DNA of 64,000 nucleotides from Acidobacteria bacterium UBA2161 (GCA_002328835.1 DCWN01000023.1:55871-119870); one strand, 5' to 3'. Shown: positions 27,802 through 38,500, numbered from the stretch's first letter. The notes: a model not told the origin generated them from the letters alone. Program-made: numbers and translations.

Positions 27802-29052
27802 TCAGACCATTCGCCGGGCCATGAGCGGGCCGAGGTGCATCGTCAGGTCGTACACCGACCCGTTGAACTCCGCCGCCAGATCCTCGGGACGCGATCCGTC
27901 CTCCCAGTCGAAGACGGTCACCTCGTCGCCGATCTGCACGCGGCCCTCGGCACCGATCTCGACCATCGTGTGGCTCGCCGAGATGGCGGCGATGATCGGA
28001 TAGCGTCTGCCGCCGATCGTCAGGCGGCCGCCCTGGGCCGCGGCGCGTGGCAGCCCGTCGACGTGCCCGATCGGCAAGGTCGCGATCCAGACATCGTTCT
28101 CGGCCTCGTAGGCCCGGCCGTAGCCGGCGGTTTCCCCGCGGCGGAGCTGCTTGACGTAGGCGACCTTCGCTCGCATCGCCACCGCCGGCCGCAGATCGAG
28201 GACGCCCAGCTCCCGAAACGGCGGCTCGGAGTAGACGCCGTAGATCGCCATGCCGACGCGTACCATGTCGAGGAATGCATCCGGATGCTCGAACAGCCCG
28301 AAGCTCGACGCGGCGTGCAGCCGCCCGATGTCGACGCCCTCGGCGCGCAGTGTCGATCCCACCTCCTGCAGCCTTTCGATCTGCATCGGGTCGAGTTCGG
28401 CGTCCTCGGACAGCGTCGTCTGGAGCCCCTCGATCCTCACCCCGGCTCGGCCGGCCAGATCGCGTACGAGCGGTGCCGCATCTCGCGCCGGCACGCCGAC
28501 CCGGCCCATGCCGGTATCGAGGCAGACGTGAATCGGAATCGTCTTCTGCAGCTTCGCCGCCACCCGCTCCAGCGCGTCGCCAATCGGCGTGTAGACCATC
28601 GGCATGATGTCGCGTGCGACCATCTCCTCGAGGTTTGCCTCGTCGAACGGCCCCATCAGGAGCACCGGCTTGCGGATGCCTGCGTCGCGCAGTGCCACCG
28701 CTTCGTTCAGCTTCACGACCGCCATGCCCTCGACGGCATCCAGCGGATCCAGGATCCGCCCCGCGTTGGCGATGCCGAGGCCGTAGGCGTTGTTCTTGAT
28801 GACGGCCATGATCGGCCGACCCTTGACACGCTGAGAGATCACCTCGATGTTGTGGCGAAGATTGTCGGCGTGCACCTCGACCCACGGATCGAACGACGAG
28901 TGCACGGCGCTGTCCGAACGCGCCGATGTCTGTGCGGCGACGTCGAGCGGCCGCAGCGCGGGCGCGGCCGCCGTCGCGGCCATCGCCGTCAGAAAGGTCC
29001 GGCGTCCAGGCGCCTTCGGTGTGGTCGGTTGAGAAAGTTTCTTCGGGGCCAT
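27802..29052 (-). CDS. Tat-exported alanine racemase-like enzyme
   Basis: A 416-residue alanine racemase fold. The PLP lysine is Lys86 in AVIKNNAYGLG, and the catalytic tyrosine lies in AGYGRAYEAEND. A twin-arginine signal (GRRTFLTAMAATAAAP, about 16-31) precedes the barrel, so a folded PLP enzyme is exported. The family motifs usually read IPIGYADG and CMDQ; here they are LPIGHVDG and SASHTMVE, so specificity may differ from alanine. Known periplasmic broad-specificity racemases provide a precedent. The start ATG is supported by GAGGTGAG. Neighbours are an M28 peptidase and the S9-FG-GAP fusion. Confidence 0.88.
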   Translation of the reverse strand: MAPKKLSQPTTPKAPGRRTFLTAMAATAAAPALRPLDVAAQTSARSDSAVHSSFDPWVEVHADNLRHNIEVISQRVKGRPIMAVIKNNAYGLGIANAGRILDPLDAVEGMAVVKLNEAVALRDAGIRKPVLLMGPFDEANLEEMVARDIMPMVYTPIGDALERVAAKLQKTIPIHVCLDTGMGRVGVPARDAAPLVRDLAGRAGVRIEGLQTTLSEDAELDPMQIERLQEVGSTLRAEGVDIGRLHAASSFGLFEHPDAFLDMVRVGMAIYGVYSEPPFRELGVLDLRPAVAMRAKVAYVKQLRRGETAGYGRAYEAENDVWIATLPIGHVDGLPRAAAQGGRLTIGGRRYPIIAAISASHTMVEIGAEGRVQIGDEVTVFDWEDGSRPEDLAAEFNGSVYDLTMHLGPLMARRMV

Positions 29053-29057
29053 GCGTC

Positions 29058-32000
29058 TCACCTCGGTGTGCGTTGGTCGTTCAATTGCCCGTTCGCATCG
29101 ATCTTGACGACGAGCCAACGACCCGAGTGGGCCGCCGGATCGACGTCGGTCACGCGGGCCGTGGGGCGGCCCTGACCGGTCAAGGTCGTGATCTCGACAT
29201 CGACAGATCCCTCCTCGGCCAGGCCGACATGCACCGGTAGGGCACTCTGCGAGTTGTACCCCGAGCCCGTGTCGACGATGCCCATCCCGAGCAGCCGATC
29301 GGTGCCGGTCGCGAACACTCGGACCTCCGAGCCCGCACGTGTGTAGTGGCCGTTGCCGTCGAGCACCATCACCTGAAGCGAGCGGCTGGCCTGCGGCCCG
29401 TTCGTCCGGTTGAAGGCGACGTAGTGCATCCCGTCGGGCGTGCCGCCGGTCAACGCGAGGTCGAGGTCGCCGTCCAGATCGAAGTCGGCCCACTGTGCGC
29501 CATGGTCGGAAGCGAGATCTCCGAGCACGTCGGGCGTGACATCGATGAACCGCTCGCCGTCGTTGCGCAGCAGATAGTCGCGATACTGCTTGCCGCCCGT
29601 CACGGTGCCGTTCACGTAGAGGTCGAGTCGGCCGTCATTGTCGTAGTCGCCCCAGGTACCAGTGTCGTAAAAGCTGTCGATGGCCAGCCCCACCTGCGGC
29701 GCCACGTTCTCGAAACGACCGTTGTCGAGGTTGCGCAGCAGCCCGTTCGGGCCGTAGTTCGCCGTGAAGACGTCCAGCGCACCGTCGTTGTCGTAATCCG
29801 CCAGTGTCGGTCGCACGCTGCCGTTCGATCGGAAGCCGAGCGGTCGTCCGCCGGCGGCCGTGCCCGACTCGATCGCGACATCGACGAAGCGCGTGCCGTC
29901 GTTTCGGAACAGGCCGTTGGCGTCGCCGTCCATGTTGGCGACGTAGAGATCGAGGTCGCCGTCCTTGTCGTAGTCGAACCAGACCGCCCCGACAGTCCGG
30001 CGCCCATCATCCACGCCCAGCGCCTCGGCGACGTCGGTGAACCGGCCGTCGTCGTTGCGGAAGAGCACGTTCGGCTTGTCCCGGAGTCCGAGGAAGAGAT
30101 CGACGTCGCCGTCGTGGTCATAGTCGACCCAGCTCGCCTGCCTGAAGCTCCCGGAGAGTCCGATCCCGGCCGCGTCGGTCACGTCGGTGAACCTGGCGCC
30201 GTTGCCTTCGTTTCGGTACAACCGGTTCGAGCTGCCTTGCCGCGAGACGAAGCCGACGTACAGATCGAGGTGGCCGTCGCCGTCGTAGTCGCCCCAGGCG
30301 GCGGCGCGGGTCACGTCGTTGTCGGCGAGTCCAACCTCGACGGCGACGTCCGTCAGCACGCCGCCATCGTTCCGGTACATCCGGTTCGGCTGCTGGCTGA
30401 ACCCGACGAACATGTCGAGGTCGCCATCGTTGTCGATGTCGCCGATCGCGTTGGTGAAGGCGTTGCCGTCCGCGAGCGCCGCCTGCTCGGTCAGTTCGAA
30501 CGACGGTCGCGTGCCAGCCGAATCCAGGCGCTCGAAGTGCTCGGCAATCCACCCCACCCATCGCCGCCTGACGTCGCGCCGGTGCACCGGGTCGGGCGGG
30601 AAGTGGCCGCTCACCGGATAAGCGATGAACGACGTCTCGACGCCGTTGTCCTCGAGCGCATGGTAGAGCTTGTAGGACTGGCTCACGGTCACGCGCTTGT
30701 CACCCGTGGCGTGGAGAATCAGGGTGGGGGTCCGGATCTGGTGGGCGTAGGCCATCGGTGACTGCCGCCAGTAGTTCATCGCGTTGTCGTTGAGCCACGG
30801 CGATCCGTCGAGTCCGCCGCCGGCCCAGACGTTCATGTCGGCCATGCTGTACCAGTCGAACCAGTCGGTCACCGAAGCGCCCGCCACCGCGGCCGCCCAT
30901 CCGTCGTAGTGCGCGGTGAGCCAGGCGGTCATATAGCCGCCGTACGACCAGCCCGAGACGGCGATGCGATCGTCGTCGACGATGCCGAGCACCTTGACCG
31001 CGTCGACACCCGACATCACGTCACGTCCCGGCCCGTCGCCCGCGTCGTTGATCACGGCGCTCTGGAACGCGTCCCCCTGCGTGCTGCTGCCGCGGTAGTT
31101 CGGGCTGAAGACCAGCCATCCCTGCGCGGCCAGGATCTGGTTGAACGTACTGAACGACTCGATCGACGCGCCCATCGGACCGCCGTGGATGCTGAGGACG
31201 AGTGGATAGCGCACACCCTCCTCGAAATCAGGCGGGTAGATGAGGATGCCGTTCTGATCGAACCCATCCGGACCATCCCAGGTGATCGTCTCCACGTCGC
31301 CGAGCCGCATCGAGGCCAGCCGGGCATTGAAGTCAGTCAATCGCCGCGGCTCCCACGTACCGGCGGCCATGGCGTACAGCTCGGAAGGCCGGTCAGGCTC
31401 CCGGCCGATGAAGGCCACGGTACCGTCAGATGCCACGGCCGGATTGGACGCCGGGTGAATCGGCCCGAGATCGATGCGCTCGGACGCGCCGTCGAGCGCA
31501 ACCTGCCAGAAGGCGCGCGACGTCAGGTCGGTCCCGGAGACCAGCAGCGTCTGGTCGTTGAGCCAGGCCAGTCCGCCGAGGCTCCGATCGATCGCTTCCG
31601 TCACGTCCAGGGCCGCACCGCCGCCGATCGGCTGCAGGAAGATGCCCGATGGGTGGAAGCCCGCCTCACGACCTCGCGAGCGGCCGAACGCCAGGAACTC
31701 GCCGCCGGGCGAGAACGCGCGCAGCGAGACACTGGCATCGGTGACGAGTGGGCGCTGTTCGCCCGATTCGAGATCCAGAACCCGGATGGCGGATCGGATG
31801 CTCTCGCCGGAGTGCGGACGCGGCAGGACGCGGAGGGCGATGGTCGAACCATCTGGCGACACGGCCAGGTCGGTGAAGCTCTCCACCCCCTCGGTGAGCC
31901 GGGAGGTCTCCCGATCCTCGATCGATACCTTCCAAACGTGTGCCGGGGCCGGGGCGGCCTGCGCGAGGTAGCTGTTGTAGCCAACCTCGAACGACCGGTT

Positions 32001-32498
32001 GTGGCGCTCCTCTCCGTCAGGCGCCTCGGTTGCGTCCGGGACGGTATAGAGAAGATGCGATCCGTCCGGCGTCCAGCGAAACGTCCGCACACCCTGTTTG
32101 CCATTGGTGATCTGCATTGCCTCACCGCCGGTCATGGACAGCACGAACAGTTGCGCCCCGCCTTCGCCCTCACCCGAGTCCACGAACGCCAGCCGGTCAC
32201 CCGACGGTGACCAGCGCGGCTGGCCGACGGCCCGCCGCTGGGGCGTCAGGTCGCGCTGGGTGCCCGTCGCCACATCGACCATGACCAGCGTCCGGTCGAA
32301 CCGGTTGTCGTCGTAGTTGGGTCGGCTCGTGACGATCACGACCGACTGTCCGTCGGGTGAGATGGCTGGGGCTGACAGCCCGACGTCGAGCCGGAGGTCG
32401 TCCACCGTCAGCGTCCGGGTCTGCGCCGAGAGCCCTGGCGCGAAGATCGTGACGAGCGCGACGACCGTCGCACTCCGAAGACGTTCCGAAACACTCAT
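29058..32498 (-). CDS. S9 peptidase fused to FG-GAP/VCBS repeats and an ASPIC/UnbV tail
   Basis: A 1146-residue exported protein. Residues ~1-28 are a signal peptide, ~30-400 a TolB/PD40-type propeller, and ~400-650 a prolyl oligopeptidase domain with Ser518 in GWSYGGYM, an Asp in HATGDKRVTV and a His in YPVSGHFPP. After the catalytic domain there are seven calcium-binding FG-GAP repeats (DIDNDGDLDMFVG, DYDGDGHLDLYVG and similar). The last ~80 residues match ASPIC/UnbV. The ATG at 32498 gives a clean signal peptide; an upstream in-frame TTG is less likely. It is 5 bp from the racemase gene. The C-terminal part may bind glycans or the cell surface. Confidence 0.9.
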   Translation of the reverse strand: MSVSERLRSATVVALVTIFAPGLSAQTRTLTVDDLRLDVGLSAPAISPDGQSVVIVTSRPNYDDNRFDRTLVMVDVATGTQRDLTPQRRAVGQPRWSPSGDRLAFVDSGEGEGGAQLFVLSMTGGEAMQITNGKQGVRTFRWTPDGSHLLYTVPDATEAPDGEERHNRSFEVGYNSYLAQAAPAPAHVWKVSIEDRETSRLTEGVESFTDLAVSPDGSTIALRVLPRPHSGESIRSAIRVLDLESGEQRPLVTDASVSLRAFSPGGEFLAFGRSRGREAGFHPSGIFLQPIGGGAALDVTEAIDRSLGGLAWLNDQTLLVSGTDLTSRAFWQVALDGASERIDLGPIHPASNPAVASDGTVAFIGREPDRPSELYAMAAGTWEPRRLTDFNARLASMRLGDVETITWDGPDGFDQNGILIYPPDFEEGVRYPLVLSIHGGPMGASIESFSTFNQILAAQGWLVFSPNYRGSSTQGDAFQSAVINDAGDGPGRDVMSGVDAVKVLGIVDDDRIAVSGWSYGGYMTAWLTAHYDGWAAAVAGASVTDWFDWYSMADMNVWAGGGLDGSPWLNDNAMNYWRQSPMAYAHQIRTPTLILHATGDKRVTVSQSYKLYHALEDNGVETSFIAYPVSGHFPPDPVHRRDVRRRWVGWIAEHFERLDSAGTRPSFELTEQAALADGNAFTNAIGDIDNDGDLDMFVGFSQQPNRMYRNDGGVLTDVAVEVGLADNDVTRAAAWGDYDGDGHLDLYVGFVSRQGSSNRLYRNEGNGARFTDVTDAAGIGLSGSFRQASWVDYDHDGDVDLFLGLRDKPNVLFRNDDGRFTDVAEALGVDDGRRTVGAVWFDYDKDGDLDLYVANMDGDANGLFRNDGTRFVDVAIESGTAAGGRPLGFRSNGSVRPTLADYDNDGALDVFTANYGPNGLLRNLDNGRFENVAPQVGLAIDSFYDTGTWGDYDNDGRLDLYVNGTVTGGKQYRDYLLRNDGERFIDVTPDVLGDLASDHGAQWADFDLDGDLDLALTGGTPDGMHYVAFNRTNGPQASRSLQVMVLDGNGHYTRAGSEVRVFATGTDRLLGMGIVDTGSGYNSQSALPVHVGLAEEGSVDVEITTLTGQGRPTARVTDVDPAAHSGRWLVVKIDANGQLNDQRTPR

Positions 32499-32564
32499 AG
32501 TGACCGTCCCATGCTCCAAGAGGTGCCGAGCCTAGCCTAGAGGCACGCGAGAAACTCCGCGGAG

Positions 32565-35417
32565 CTAACCCTCACCACCCCAGGCGATATCGAACACCGC
32601 ACGGCGCACCTCGCTGAACTCCTCGCCCACGACGTTCGTGAGCATCACGATGGTCGTGTCGTTCTCGCCCGTGCTGAACGTCGCGGTCGCGAGAAAGCCG
32701 TTCGTGCTGCCGCCGTGCTGCGCGATCATGCGGCCGTCGGGTCCTTCCGCCAGTCGCCAGCCTAGACCGTATCCGACCGGCGCTCCGCTGGCGAGTCGGG
32801 CTGGCGTCAGCGCCATCTCGAGCGTTTCTGGCTGCAGGAGCCTGCCGGTCTTCAGCCCCTGTCCGAATGCGAAGAGATCGTCGACGGTCGAGAACACCTC
32901 ATCGTCCCCATACGTCAGGCCGAATACCGATGGGCGCTCGGTCGTTGGCCGTGGGACGTCGCGGACCAGTCGTCCATCATCGGCCGTGCGATAGCCCGTG
33001 GCCCGATTGGCGATCGTCGGATCGGCCATCAGGCTGTACACGAATGTGCGTTCGAGCCCGACTGGCTCAAAGATGTTCTCCTGCAGAAACGCGTCGAACC
33101 GCTGGCCGGAGACCTGCTCGACGATCAACGCCAGCAGGAGGTACGACGTGTTGCTGTACCGGTACTCGGTTCCAGGATCCGTCAACAGCGGGGGCTGCTC
33201 CTGCTCGATGAAGGCCAGGTAGTCACTGTTCGTATACGGAGGATACGCCGTGTTGTAGAAGCGGTCGAACGGCGTTCGGAGCTGCGGCTGGCAACAGACG
33301 TCGAAGAGGCCGGATGTGTGGCTGAGCATCCGCTCGAGCGTCACCCCTTCGTACGGCAACGTGGGGAAATACTTCGTCAGGCTGTCGCTCAGGCTCAGCG
33401 CGCCGCGCTCGGCCAGCAGGAGAACGGCCGTGGCCGTGAACGGCTTCGACACCGACCCGACCTCGAACGCCGTGCCGGCGTTCAGCGGCTCGTGGGTGGC
33501 GAAATCTGTCACACCGAACGCCTTCCTGAACGTGACCTCGTCCTCTTCGGCCAGCAGGACGACACCGTTGAACCGGCCGCGCCCATGGAAATCGGTCAAG
33601 AGCTCGTCGAGCCGGCGCGCACGACCAGTCGACGCTGAGTTTGACGACGGGGCGCCCCGCACCGTCATCCCCGAGGCCGAGGACGCGGCCGACCCACCGC
33701 TCGCGCTGGCACCGCCACCGTCATGGCGGAGAACCCAACCCGGACGAGCGCCGGTGTGCTGACCGTCGGCGATGACCACCTGTCCGTTCACGATCAGCCA
33801 GTGCACGCCGGTCGACAGCTGATGAGGCTCGGCAAACGTCGCGTGCTCCGTGATGCCGTCGGGATCGAAGACGACGACGTCGGCCTTCTTCCCAACCGCG
33901 ATGAGCCCCCGGTCGGTCAGACCGAGGCGCGATGCTGGCAGGCTCGTCATCTTTCGGATCGCTTCCGGCAGCGAGAGTTCGCCCCGCTCCCTGACGTAGC
34001 GTTGGAGCACTCTAGGAAACGTGCCGTACGATCGCGGATGCGGATGGCCGCTGGCGAGCACCCCGTCGGGCGCGAGCCCGCTGCCGTCGCTCCCGACCGT
34101 CGACCATGGCAGCGACAGGGCGAACTCGACATCGGCCTCCCGCATACCGAAGAAGACGCCACCGGTCGACCCTTCCGCGCGCTCGATGAGCTGGAGGTAG
34201 GCCTCGGCCGGCTCGACTCCGAGCGCGCTGGCAATCTCGCCGATGTACTTTCCCTCGAAGCGCCGGTCCGGCTCGTGCGTCGTCCGTCCGAACATGATCG
34301 TGTCGGGCGTGCGGCCGGCCAGGCCGCTGGCCAGTGTAGTGGCGACGTCCTGCCGGATGCGCTCGCGCGTCTCCGGATCGCGGAGCCTCTCGACCAGCTG
34401 TTGCCTGCCGCCTTCCTGAGCCCAGTCGGGAATCCGCATATTCAGCGTCGACTGCCCCGCCGCGTACGGATACACGTTGGCGTAAACTCTCACGCCGTCG
34501 CGCTGCGCCTCTTCGATCGCAGCGACGCCGTCGCGAATCGTCGGACTCTCCTGGCCGCCGGCCAGACGCACCGATGCCCGCTTGAAGTGGAGCACTTCCA
34601 CCTGAACACTGGCCTCTCTTCCGATTCGGATCGCTTCGTCGAGTGCATCGAGTAGCTGATCGTTCTCGTTTCGAATGTGGGAGACGTAGAGGCCGCCGTG
34701 CTGGCCAGCAATCGTGGCGAGCGCGATCAGCTCTTCGGTCGACGCGTAGCTATTCGGAGGATAGATGAGGCCGCTCGACAGGCCGACGGCGCCGTCTCGC
34801 ATGGCGGCGTCGACCAACTGCTCCATCTGCTGCAGTTCCGCGCCGGTGGGCTCGCGGTTGTCATAGCCGACCACCGCCGCTCTTACCTGCCCGGATGCGA
34901 CGGTCGACATGACGTTCACGCTCGACCCCTGGCGCTCGAGGCGCGCGAAGTACTCGGCAAGCGTCGTCCAATCGAGCTCGAGACCGAGGCTCGCCAGCGT
35001 CTGTTCGGCCTCAGACCTCACGGAGCCCTCCATCGGCGCGACAGAGCTCGATTCACCCAGAAGCTCGGTCGTGACCCCCTGGAACGTCTTCGACAACGCG
35101 CGCCCATCGACGAGCAGCGTGTAGTCCGAGTGGCTGTGCATGTCGATGAAGCCCGGCGTGACCGCCAGCCCCCGAGCGTCGACCACGCGGTCAGCGGCGG
35201 CGTCGGCCAGATCACCGACTGCCACAATGAGGTCGTCGCGAATGCCGACGTCGGCCGGCCTCGGGACATCCCCGCTTCCGTCGACGAGCTGGCCGCCTCG
35301 AATGACGACGTCGAGGGGCTGGCCCTGGTCGATGGTCGACGCGGGCGGTCCCGGCGCCACGCAGGAGAGCGACCAGAAGGCCAGACACGGCAGGACGGCG
35401 AGCCGTGATCGCTTCAT
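32565..35417 (-). CDS. Lipoprotein D-aminoacylase fused to a serine beta-lactamase/DD-peptidase domain
   Basis: A 950-residue two-enzyme fusion. Lipobox: SLSC (Cys19). Residues ~35-560 are an N-acyl-D-amino-acid deacylase type amidohydrolase (GFIDMHSHSD metal histidines, VEVLHFKRA, STVGSDGSG). A Ser/Gly/Ala-rich linker follows. The C-terminal ~350 residues are a class C beta-lactamase/D-aminopeptidase-like domain with SVSK (Ser655, Lys658), the YSN motif and a final HGG. The ATG at 35417 is chosen for the lipobox. Both halves act on D-residue bonds in known relatives, so it may hydrolyse D-peptides or acyl-D-amino acids at the cell surface. Confidence 0.9.
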   Translation of the reverse strand: MKRSRLAVLPCLAFWSLSCVAPGPPASTIDQGQPLDVVIRGGQLVDGSGDVPRPADVGIRDDLIVAVGDLADAAADRVVDARGLAVTPGFIDMHSHSDYTLLVDGRALSKTFQGVTTELLGESSSVAPMEGSVRSEAEQTLASLGLELDWTTLAEYFARLERQGSSVNVMSTVASGQVRAAVVGYDNREPTGAELQQMEQLVDAAMRDGAVGLSSGLIYPPNSYASTEELIALATIAGQHGGLYVSHIRNENDQLLDALDEAIRIGREASVQVEVLHFKRASVRLAGGQESPTIRDGVAAIEEAQRDGVRVYANVYPYAAGQSTLNMRIPDWAQEGGRQQLVERLRDPETRERIRQDVATTLASGLAGRTPDTIMFGRTTHEPDRRFEGKYIGEIASALGVEPAEAYLQLIERAEGSTGGVFFGMREADVEFALSLPWSTVGSDGSGLAPDGVLASGHPHPRSYGTFPRVLQRYVRERGELSLPEAIRKMTSLPASRLGLTDRGLIAVGKKADVVVFDPDGITEHATFAEPHQLSTGVHWLIVNGQVVIADGQHTGARPGWVLRHDGGGASASGGSAASSASGMTVRGAPSSNSASTGRARRLDELLTDFHGRGRFNGVVLLAEEDEVTFRKAFGVTDFATHEPLNAGTAFEVGSVSKPFTATAVLLLAERGALSLSDSLTKYFPTLPYEGVTLERMLSHTSGLFDVCCQPQLRTPFDRFYNTAYPPYTNSDYLAFIEQEQPPLLTDPGTEYRYSNTSYLLLALIVEQVSGQRFDAFLQENIFEPVGLERTFVYSLMADPTIANRATGYRTADDGRLVRDVPRPTTERPSVFGLTYGDDEVFSTVDDLFAFGQGLKTGRLLQPETLEMALTPARLASGAPVGYGLGWRLAEGPDGRMIAQHGGSTNGFLATATFSTGENDTTIVMLTNVVGEEFSEVRRAVFDIAWGGEG

Positions 35418-35511
35418 GACGTCTTGCCTTTCCTCGAGATGCTCATGATGGCGCTCCATGACCCATGATCGATGACGTGCCGGGAGATGGATTCTACGAG
35501 CAACGTGAGGC

Positions 35512-38500
35512 CTACGGCACCACAATCCCCGCCAGTCCCCGATCGGCCAGCGTCCGGTTGAATTCGGCCAGGTCGCCGTCGCGGACGTCGGTCATCTGCA
35601 GCTCGTAGGTGTCGAGCAGCTCCTTGTAGTTCTCGAAGACCTCGCGCTGCTGCGTCGTCGGCGGGAAGTCGGTCTGGCCGATGTAGCCGGCCAGGCTGCT
35701 CAGCTTCGCCAGCAGCTGGCGTGGCCAGCGAATTGAGTCCTGGCGTGCCGAGCCGCCCGACAGCCGCTGGTCGCTCAGCCGCATCTCGATCGCCAGCAGG
35801 CGGTCGTCCAGCGCTCGTGCCGACTCGCGGATCCCGTCGGCGTCGGGGTGATCCCCGAGCCGGCCGCCGACGTCGCCGAGTTGCTTCCGGATCGACTCGA
35901 TCTCGTTGATGAGCACCACCGCGTCGTTCAGAACGTCGCGCAGCTCGAGCAGCAGCGCCGTCTGTTCGGTGATGTCGGCCTCGCTGCCTTCAGAGCTGGG
36001 GTCCTTCAGCACCGTGAGCGTCCGCGTCAGCTCGGTCTCGCCCACCGTCAGGCGAATCGTGTAGTCGCCCGGCGGCGCCAGCACGCCGACGCGGCCGCCA
36101 TCGCCGATCGGCCTGACGCCGGTCTCCGGATCGGGCCGGACGTGCGAGTGCTGGTAGGCCGGCGTCTGGATCCGCGGCTCGTCGGTCTGTGTGTGGCGCA
36201 GGTCCCAGTGCACCCGGTTGATGCCGGCCGTGGTCGGCAGGTTCGACAGCGACCGGATCTCCGAGCCCGACGCGTCGAGGACGGCGAGGCTCAACCCCGC
36301 GTCATCTTCGAGATCCGCCGGCAAGTAGTAGTGGAGCGACGCGCCGTAGGTCGGGTTCGTGCCGGCGCCCGAGTCTTCGGGCTGGCTCATGACGCTCTCG
36401 CGGTTGCGGAACCTGTACGCCGGCCGCGGGTCGAAGAGGTGCGCGTCAGCCGCGAGCACGTCGGCGTCGAGCTGCTGCAGCGGCGTGATGTCGTCGAGGA
36501 TCCAGAAGCCTCGGCCGTAGGTGCCGACGACTAGGTCGTTGAAGTGCGGCTGGATCGTCAGCCAGTGCGCCGGTGCGTGCGGCAGGTTGGTCTGCAGCGG
36601 GAGCCACTGCCCGCCGTCGTCGAACGAGACGTAGACCGCGTTCTCGGTGCCGGCGTAGAGCAGCCCCGCGCGCGTCGGATCCTCGCGGACGACGTGCACC
36701 GAGCTCAGGATGCTCGCTGGGATCGATTGGCTGATCTTCGTCCAGCTCTCGCCGTAGTCGGTCGTCTTGTAGATGAACGGGTCGAAATCGTTCACCTGAT
36801 GCAAGTCGACGCTGATGTAGGTCGTGCCCACGTCGTGGGCCGATGGCTCGATGTTGCTGATCGTGCCCATCGGCGGCAGGTCGGGGATGGCATCGGTGAG
36901 GTCGTCCCAGGTGGCGCCGCCGTCGCGCGTCAGGTGCACCAGGCCGTCGTTCGAGCCGGCCCAGACCACGCCGGCCTCGAGCGGCGATTCGGCGATGGCG
37001 AAGAGCACGCCCGCGTAGGTCGGACTCACGTCTTCGGGCGTCAGGCCGCCGGTCTTCTGCTGCCGGCTCCGGTCGTTCCGCGTGAGATCCGGGCTGATCA
37101 TCTCCCAGCTCTGCCCGCCGTTCGTCGTCACGTGCACGAACTGGCTGCCGACATACACGCGGTCGTGGTCGTGGGGCGAGATCGCGATCGGGAACGTCCA
37201 CTGGAACCGGTAGGGCAGTTCGGCCGCCGCCCATCCCTCGGGATTGTCCGGCCAGACGCTGACGTTGCGGGCGTGGCCGGTCTCGAGGTCGTAGCGCTCA
37301 AGGATGCTGTCGTAGCAGCCCGACCAGACGATGTTGTTCTCCACCGGGTCGGGAATGGCGAAGCCCGACTCGCAGCCGCCGACCGAGTGCATCAGGCCGA
37401 TCGGGATGCCGCCCGACTGCAGGCTGTTGCTCGGCACTCGGGCGGACGGGCCGTCCTGGCGGTTGCCGTAGACGTAGTAGGGAATCCGGTTGTCGGTGTA
37501 GGCGTGGTACATCTGAGCGATCGGCAGCCGCGGCCGCCACCACTGCGCGCCGCGGGTCGTCGAGATCGACACGCCGCCGTCGTGGCCGACGATCATCCGG
37601 TCGGGCAGCAGCGGGTCGATCCACATGTCGTGGTTGTCACCGCCCGCCGTGCCGCGTTCGATCGTGAGGCCGCCATCGAGCGAGACCGAGTGGCGGGTCG
37701 ACATGAAGTGGATCTCGTCACGATCGTCAGGAGCCACCGCCGCGCGTGTGTAGTAGAGCGGCCGCTGCGCCAGCGTGTGGTCGGCGTTGACCATGCGCCA
37801 GGACTGTCCGCCGTCGTCCGAGCGCCAGAGCACGCCGGCGTGCTCGTCGAGTTCGGCGAAGTCGCCGTTCGAGTTCGTCTCGATCAGCGCGTAGATCCGG
37901 TTCGAGTCGTCGGGCGTCATCGCCAGGCCGATCTTGCCGATCGGCTTGTCGGGTAGCCCGCTGCCGGTCAGTTCCTCCCAGGTGTCGCCACCGTCGCGTG
38001 ACGTCCAGAGGCCGCTGCCGGGCCCCCCGCTCTCGCGGCCCCAGGTCCAGATCTCCAGCTGCCACATGCCGGCGAAGAGGATCTCCGGGTTGTTCGGATC
38101 CATGATGATGTCGGCCGCGCCGGTCCGCTCGTCGACGAAGAGCACCCGCTCCCAACTGTCGCCGCCGTCGGTCGAGCGATAGACGCCGCGCTCGGGCTGC
38201 GGGCCGTAGGCGTGGCCGAGCGCGGCCGCGAAGACGATGTCGGCGTCGTTCGGGTGGATGACGATACGGCCGATCCGGCCGGTGGCGTCGAGGCCCATCC
38301 GGCGCCAGGTCTGGCCGGCGTCGGTCGATTTGTAGATGCCGTTGCCGTGCGAGATGTTGCTGCGGATGAACGTCTCGCCCGTGCCCGCCCAGACGACGTT
38401 CGGATTCACCGGGTCGATGGCCAGCGCGCCGATCGACGCGACCGGCTGATCGTCGAAGACCGGCTCCCAGTGGATGCCGCCGTCGACCGACTTGAACACG

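Noticed and set aside
27764..28885. Upstream in-frame extension of the M28 peptidase.
   Set aside because: It lies over the alanine racemase on the same strand but another frame, and reads as low-complexity Arg/Gly; the signal peptide begins at 27763.
29053..29493. N-terminal extension of the racemase frame.
   Set aside because: It is Arg-rich, overlaps the S9-FG-GAP gene, and the Tat signal starts at 29052.
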